NCBI GenBank assembly: GCA_033439685.1
Contig: JAUEDM010000002.1
Location: 4,712,001 to 4,776,000, forward strand
Length of the DNA stretch: 64,000 nt
Direction of reading: 5' to 3'
Source of the DNA: Apodospora peruviana
Taxonomy: Eukaryota > Ascomycota > Sordariomycetes > Sordariales > Lasiosphaeriaceae
This document shows positions 57,701-64,000 of this stretch, piece after piece; the first letter of the stretch is position 1, and each line of letters begins with the position of its first letter. The translations under genes and the position numbers were made by a program. Below the pieces are notes generated by a model. The model was given only the letters and a program-made list of their open reading frames with translations. It was not told the DNA's origin and made no database searches.

Positions 57701-59969
57701 GTCAGAAAGTGCTTGCTTGCTTGCTTGCCAGTTGCCACGTATTAAATCTGTCCATCCAGCAGAGCAAGCACGATGTCGAACCAAAAATCAACGCACCTTA
57801 GAACTATCTGAGGTAGGCATGTATGTACCTCCCGAAGGACTGGTTGTGTGGGTAGTAATGCAGCAGAAGAAGCAGCATAGAAGCGGAAGCAGAAGCACAT
57901 CGTATAGCTTGCCAAACACGAAAGAACCACCAAAGCAGCCCCCCCCATTAAACGAGATGGAAGCTCAGAATAAAACGTGCATGTTGTGGGGTGGAGTGGT
58001 GGTGTGTTAAAGAGAGTGTGTGAATGGCAAGGTTGTCTGTCTGGTTGGTCGCACAAAGGCCGGCCACCTCACCTCAGGCCAAGTCTAAGTCTCAAAATCT
58101 CAAATCAACTTGAACTTGACAATGATTATTACATTGGCAGTGTACCAGCAAGAAGCACACACCGTGTTGGTCGGTTGGTCGGCGTGGGGTCCATAAGACG
58201 GCCCGCAGTGGAACCATATTGTCTAATCAGACCAGCAAGCGGAAGGGGTTCCATTCCTGTTCGCCCAATGAATGTCCATGGAGAAGCAAGAATTTGTAAG
58301 TAGCAGTAGGACTTTACGCCGCCGCCCCATTTCCACAAGTTCGATAATAAGGTATGTTGCAGTTGGTACATGCTTCGTCAGTAGTGTGATTGAGACTGTG
58401 TGTGGTGGTGGTGGTGTTGCGGCGCGGCACTTGGCCAAGTTTCTTTCCTTTTCCTCACCACCCATACAACACAATACAACGCAGCAACGAGGCGGCGAGA
58501 GAACAAACTTAACAGTAAAAAGGCTGATGAGTGTGTAGCGTAGTCACTGTTGTGGTCTCTAGCCCCGCACGAGAGCACAGAGAAAAGTCTGTGATTGTCT
58601 GGTGTTCGTGTGGGTGTGTGGCGTAGACGGTTGGCTCATCCCGTTTCGAACGAGCGAGCAAGACCGTTGGCTAGCTGTCCCGGCTTTGCCATCTGCTGCG
58701 GATTCTTCGTACTTGCTCAATCGGAAGATTTTAGGGATGCTGATCGGAGGCAGAGGCGGGAGTGGCTGGGCTCCGTTAGAGATAGATTGTCTGTCAGCTC
58801 GTCGAGATGGACCGGGCTTGTAATTTAATTATCGTACATATAATGTAGAGTCGTTAACAGCTCGCCTATGCACGTGTCATCAGACAAACGACGCTCGTCT
58901 CACTCCAAGAGAAACATGCCCGTCTGAAGAATTTGGACGAAAAGAGGCTGTTAGCTGACTGACGAAGGGGCCCTTTTTTGCGACCTGGTTGTTGACTGCA
59001 AAGTCGCTCAAGTGGTTGAACATCCGGCCGCGCTCGAAATCGGCTGCGACGACAAAACACGAAAAAATATGCTGCCCGCCAGGTCGGCGTGATGGGGAGA
59101 GAGCACGTTAACCAGCAAGATCGACGAGGCCGCCATCATCGCCGCCGCCTCTGCCGCGACAATCCATCAAGGCTCTCGCAGCCCGGTCAGCAGCCACGCT
59201 TCTTTGTCCTGCAAATATTGTACGGCACTCGAATCCTGCGTACGTCTGAACTTCATCTGCTCGATCCTTGCTATCAGGCCCCGGCACAAAAGCCCACTAC
59301 CCGTGCCGTCTGGTCTTCGGGTTAGGAGACACCTCTGCCTCGGACCTACCTTGCCGCACTCCGCACAACCAGGGCTGCAGCACGACATAATCCTTCACCG
59401 GGTCTCCCTAGCTAAATACCCCGGCTTGTCCAAGCTGTAAGCTCGCGCAAGTACCAAGAGGCTATCTATAGCAATTCCGGCCGGGGGATGTGTATCAGTG
59501 CGTATGGCGCGCCGTGCTCCCAAACATCACCCGCACCGTAACTCGTGAGCAGCTATCGGGCGGTTGCGTCAGGACTAACGACCCTGCCAAGTGCTTCTGG
59601 AGGAACTCGGGACCGGGGTCATAGATTGTGTTCTGTGCCTGCTTGTAACTGGTCTTCCGCGCGATCGGTGGATTCGACGTGTAATAAAGGAGGCAATGGC
59701 ACTTGTCTCATCTATCAGGCTGACGTTATCGGCCACGCAGAGATCTGTCTGACTCTTCCAATAGCCCGCCGAGATGACGGCCGGAATGCGGCTTCCGGTA
59801 GTAGTGACGAGCAAGTCATACCTCTGTTGCTCCCGTCGAAGGGTTTACGCAACTCCATAACGAGCTTGCGCGGAATTCCGTTTCTGACGGACTGGGTATC
59901 CACTCCACCATGTTCGGGGAGTTATCACCGCGTCCTAGGTCGAGAGTAAGTCCCTCGGAGAGTGTACCG

Positions 59970-60584
59970 TTAGAAACCGATTTGGTTGAGAGTCTTCGGG
60001 ATGAGCTGGGAAATGTAAATCATGGCTTGGCCAGATGCGAGCTCGGCCTCCGTTTTTCAACCAGGTCCGGAGCTGAGAGACATCGTCGCATCTAGAAAAA
60101 GCTCCCTTGATACCCCCCCCAGGACATTTGATATCTCGTCCACATCAAGCATTACAGACTTTGGCTGGCAGCCACCTGTGATTTGCTTGGGAGGGCTGGG
60201 AACATTTAGCAGGGACTGGGTTGACGGCGGCAAATGCCATGGGGGTCAACTGGCTGCCTTTGGTGCATCCGGGGTGTCGTGTGGGTTAAGGACTTCCTCC
60301 GGCCCGCTCAGCTCAGAAACATTCTGCCGACTAGTGAAGGGTTCCCGGTATCGCTTCTCCCGTATGGCGTGGTATTGTCCGTTTTCTCACAGTTACTGCC
60401 CCATACTCAGGCTTCTTGGTGACGAGCCTTGGTCGTCCGATACAGACTCCAAGTCAAGACGGTTTCGCAAATCCGAGTTCTCAAAGATGAATATAGGCGC
60501 AACGACGGCTGGGCCGCGTGTGAAGATGCCCGAGATGCCCTTGGTGGAATCAAGACATCCTCTGTTGGCAATGAGTTGGAGTTA
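59970..60584 (-). pseudogene. Possible decayed coding region, unknown family
   Basis: One minus-strand frame stays open for about 200 codons apart from four stops at 60393-60395, 60387-60389, 60246-60248 and 60057-60059. Between stops it reads like ordinary protein (for example GISGIFTRGPAVVAPIFIF and SVMLDVDEISNVLGGVS). Each stop could come from C-to-T change of CAA or CGA. Further mildly protein-like stretches lie upstream to about 61,030 and downstream to about 59,000. I do not recognise a family. Four stops in 200 codons is fewer than random, but not decisive. Confidence 0.25.
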
Positions 60585-60729
60585 GTCCGAAAAAGCTGCT
60601 AGGCCACAGCGGCGACTGTAGCTCGGCTGTTCAGTACGAGGTTCATTGAAGATGTTTCAGCGACTCAGCTCCTTCACAGAGGACGAACTCCGTGACCGAA
60701 AGAACAGTTTGAATGTTGCGATGAGGTGG

Positions 60730-60765
60730 CGCAAGTACGAGAGATCACGCAAGTACGAGAGATCA
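60730..60765. repeat. 18-bp perfect tandem duplication
   Basis: Two identical adjacent copies of an 18-base unit (cgcaagtacgagagatca). It lies at the edge of the decayed coding region and would insert six codons if read. Confidence 0.95.
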
Positions 60766-62707
60766 TGAAGCAAACGCCCCCCTGGAGCGCTGTCTACACT
60801 GGGATATTTTGCTCAACCTCCGGTAGGCATCGGACTGGTCCCGTGGTCCATGACTGTGTATGTCTTCATCTCGTTCACTATCGACCTCATCCCAGAATGT
60901 TTCTCGGATTCTTGAGCGATATATGCATGTCTTTAGGCAACAAAACACAACCATGGGAAGGCTTTGGTCGCCGTCAGACATCACGCAGAGGGCCAATTTC
61001 GTCATTTTGGTGGTTTGTATCGGTCGGTACACGACTCATCCTACACGGCACCATCAGATATGCAGGTCTCGTAGCAATATTGACGGCTGCCCTAGTTTGG
61101 TCAAGCCATGTGAATATATCGAACACGAATCCGAGGACCGAGGTGAATGTAAACGTTTGCTACCTCCACGTCCACTGCATCTCCAGACCCTGGCTGGTGT
61201 GAGTCCGAGGTTCAAAGGAGATAGTTGGCGGTGCCAGATAAGTTTGCGCCTGTCATGAATGATCAGAGATACGACTCTGGGGTAAAAACAGGCCGGAAAT
61301 GGTAGATCCATCATCCAAAGCTAATTGCAGGCGGCTCTTTCCGGCGTCGAAGACCCCTATGGAATACCATTGTGCAGTATCGCTGCACCGGCCGCGTTGA
61401 AGTAGGCACAATGCCTTCGGATGCAATAGCGAGGCGCAAACTGGTCGGAATTAGGGAGATAGTACCAGAGGCTTATATCCTTCGCCAGTTGACTTTGCCC
61501 AACAAAGGACAGAGATGATCCTGATGGCCACCCTTGAAACAGTGTCATGTCCGTCGCCACAAGACAAAATGGAATCTTACACCCTCATGTACCACTGGTG
61601 TTGGGAGACAGCAGTGTTGGGTTTCGGGATGGTTGAGGGTCCGAAACAGCGTAGAACACCGCAATCTCGGTGAAAAGAGTTGAGGCGGCAAGGAACTGGG
61701 CATGAGATAGCCAGGATTCAAAGTCTCGTTATGCAGGAGACATGCGGCTCCGGTGTAGCTTGGCTAGCGGACCGGGGCGCCGGGGGCACACGCCTGGTAA
61801 AGTCGGAGCTCCGCCGTGGCGAACTTCTAGCCGAGTGTTTATTTGATTAGCCCCGGGAATGTGTGCTGCCTTGGGGTCTGCCCAGGATTGCCGGGAGCTG
61901 AGGTTGAGCCGGGCAAAATGCGGAACCAAGACGTGTGTATCGACGCCAGGGTCTTGACTGTCTGACAGTGACGGCGGGCCAATCTCGCAGAAGTCGAGAG
62001 GGGTCCTATTTTGAGCGGACGCCGCAAGGTAAATTAGGCATCGGCGAGATATCAGCTGGGAGCCCTAGACAAGGTCGAGCTGATAGAGATAGGCGAGCAT
62101 GGGGATTGTTTAAGGGCGGCTGGTTTGAAGTTGGGTTGTTGGTGGAGGCTGCGGCTAAGTTGACGGCGAGTCTGAGCACATACCGGCTTGTCCACACGTG
62201 TGATGGCCCAATACAGATACGTGCTCGCATACGGATTATATGATGCTGACCCGCCTTAAACAGACGAGACGGTTGGTGGTGTCGTCAGCACTAGAGCCTC
62301 CCCGCCGGCCGTTGTATTCTAGATCAGAGAAGCTGGTGCGAAGCAATTGGCGCTTGTTTGGAATTTCGAGCTGTCAAGATCAGCCTCCCGTCAACAGCAA
62401 AAAATTGGGCCAGCGATGGGGAGTCCCGTCGGGCAGTCGGGCAGTTCGGGAATCGGGGACTTTTGCCGGGAGGGCTCGGTTTGACAGGTTCCTGGATGGA
62501 TCACCTCTGGACCGCCTTCCAGAGTTTGAGAGAACCCATGGACCGACTCGGAGTTCTTATCGACTGCGAGCATGGCCCGAAGAAGAAGGAAGAGACAGGT
62601 TGGTCCTGATTCCAGTGATGCTCTTCCAGTGGAATGGGCAAGTTCATCTTTACATGGAAGGAACAGGCAAGGAAAGCGGAGGTAGTCCCTAGAACTAGGT
62701 AGTTCTA

Positions 62708-62736
62708 GTCCGTACTCCGTACTCCGTGCTCCGTGC
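62708..62736. repeat. Heptamer tandem repeat (CTCCGTR)n
   Basis: Four tandem copies of CTCCGTA/CTCCGTG with A-to-G drift in the last two. Related TACTCCGTAC-type tracts are scattered through many ascomycete intergenic regions. Confidence 0.8.
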
Positions 62737-64000
62737 GCCGAGCCTCCCGGTTGATATCTTCCATGATTCTTCACGTGTGTCTCACGTGGATGACTTGTGA
62801 CTTCCCGTAATAAGCCCTTGTTGCCTTCCTTGTTAGTCTAGGTACTTACCAGGTAATTTACCTTGTTGGGTTGAGGAAGGTGCGGCTAATGAAGGCGCCA
62901 CTGCACCGAAGCAAAAAGCAAAGACATTACCTTAGGTCTGAGGTACGGATACCGCCCGGGGATTCAAAGAATTACCTTATGGAAAGAACTGAACTTCTGA
63001 TTTGACCTCACTTCCTGTCGTGGGACATGCAACCAACAATCTGACCTCCGCCATCTTCTGACGTCCATGGCTCATGCTTAAGGTAGTTTTTGTCACCCCA
63101 AACTCCAATGTCGGCTTCTTGTGCTTCTTGTCCAATACAGCGCCGTGCCTCTTGTACGGGCCTACTCTTGTGCTGCTGGCACCCAGCCCGCCTACTCGCC
63201 GCCGCCACCACGACACCTTCGCCCTTCCAGATGCAGATTCAATCCTGACCATTGTCCGATTTGAACCCCTTGACCTCAAATCATGGCCACCCAAAGGTCG
63301 ACCGTCGACAGTTGCTCCCACCCTGGCTGAGGTACGGATTACAGACTGTCTAATCCGTACTGCCCCAGGATTGCCATGATCGTCGCATGAAAAAGTCGAA
63401 TGCATCGATCCCAGAACAACTCTATCAGCATCGGCTGAAACAGGGACACCAAACCTCTACACCTCTCTGCACCTTCTAGGCCGCACATCCACAGGGTATC
63501 TTGCCGACCTGTCTCACCTTCATGTTGCATGCTTGCCATGTCAGGTCGTAATCCGAATAATCGATCTATCCAAAGATAGGTTTTCTCTTTCCGCAGTCGA
63601 TCGGACTGTCTGTACGCGTTGGACAAGAATGAGCTATACCAAAGAGATTCCCACGCCTCTCGATCCCAGGCCAGCAAAAAGACCCCCAACACCGGGCCAG
63701 GTCTTCCCACATTGGACCGTACAGTACATACACTCTGGACAACCCTTCCTATGCTCCCAAAAACGACGTCCCATTCGGCCCTCGAGACAGGGCAAGAGTC
63801 AGTCTGAAACGTGGAGCAGCTTGGCCATGAGCCAATCGCACCTCGGTCTTTGCCAGACACAAGCTTTTGCCCACCTGCAAGCTGGCTGCATCGCTGTCGC
63901 TTGATGCTGGCAAACTGTCTTATCCGGCTCGTTGCCGGCCTCGACCCTGGACTCGGCGACGATATTCGCGGTGCCACCACAGCCTTGTTCTCGTTGGCAA

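Larger units (their letters stand above)
54746..64000. other. 9.3 kb region with no confident gene
   Basis: The first few hundred bases are the isocitrate lyase 3' UTR. Beyond that, 54.75-58.9 kb shows only short random frames, AT-rich patches and simple runs. The part at 58.9-62.2 kb is GC-richer and has stretches that look protein-like on the minus strand but are broken by stops. 62.2-64 kb has short frames on both strands and a heptamer repeat. No transposase, reverse transcriptase or terminal repeat was recognised. Probably accessory or decayed sequence. Confidence 0.55.

Noticed and set aside
63339..63980. 213-codon minus-strand frame at the right edge
   Set aside because: Arg/Ser/Cys/Trp-rich random composition; no domain or splice structure seen.
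1..64000. Secondary-metabolite cluster, CRISPR array, rRNA or intact transposon
   Set aside because: No PKS/NRPS/terpene synthase motifs, no regularly spaced repeats, no rRNA-like sequence, no transposase or reverse transcriptase motifs were found on reading both strands.

Overview
This is a 64 kb piece of nuclear chromosome from a filamentous ascomycete, most likely a Sordariomycete. The basis is short GT-AG introns (about 50-110 nt) with CTAAC/CTGAC-type branch points, GC-rich coding exons, pyrimidine-rich promoters, and a gene set typical of Pezizomycotina: a Kin3/Unc104-type kinesin, a DUF3405 membrane protein, a STAND NLR relic and an AidB-like acyl-CoA dehydrogenase. The species cannot be named from sequence alone. 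Apart from two annotated by family (kinesin-3 and PTR2), gene names follow yeast or Aspergillus usage.

Layout. 0-10 kb: the 3' part of a kinesin-3 gene (+), amidophosphoribosyltransferase (-, four exons) and a small Cys-rich protein (-). 10.7-14.6 kb: a weak hypothetical gene and a NACHT/ankyrin NLR pseudogene carrying four nonsense codons and a frameshift. 15.3-22.8 kb: neutral trehalase (-, five exons) and a DUF3405 membrane protein (-). 22.8-27.2 kb: gene-poor. 27.2-31.1 kb: a PTR2-type peptide transporter (+) and mitochondrial ribosomal protein mL58 (-). 34.2-38.3 kb: a Ser-rich conserved protein (+) and an F-box-like Cys-rich protein (-). 40.7-44.3 kb: FCF1/UTP24 (-, eight exons) diverging from a CSI2-like membrane protein (+). 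46.1-54.7 kb: a peroxisomal (SKL-ending) acyl-CoA dehydrogenase (-) head-to-head with an ERCC6L2-type SNF2 ATPase (+), then isocitrate lyase (+). 54.7-64 kb: no confident gene; it holds weak coding remains and small tandem repeats.

The genes are mostly unrelated housekeeping functions: vesicle transport, purine synthesis, trehalose breakdown, peptide uptake, mitochondrial translation, rRNA processing, DNA repair and the glyoxylate cycle. The clearest possible functional link is the peroxisomal acyl-CoA dehydrogenase lying near isocitrate lyase, since both serve growth on fatty acids or acetate; the SNF2 gene between them argues against a true cluster. I found no secondary-metabolite cluster, CRISPR array, rRNA, convincing tRNA or intact transposon. 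No clearly new multi-gene system is visible. The most noteworthy items are the decayed NLR, the peroxisomal acyl-CoA dehydrogenase, several conserved proteins of unknown function, a dispersed repeat pair whose core differs only by transitions, and the extreme exon fragmentation of FCF1.

Exon boundaries were placed by hand from splice signals, reading-frame continuity and family conservation, and each multi-exon model was checked to sum to a multiple of three.
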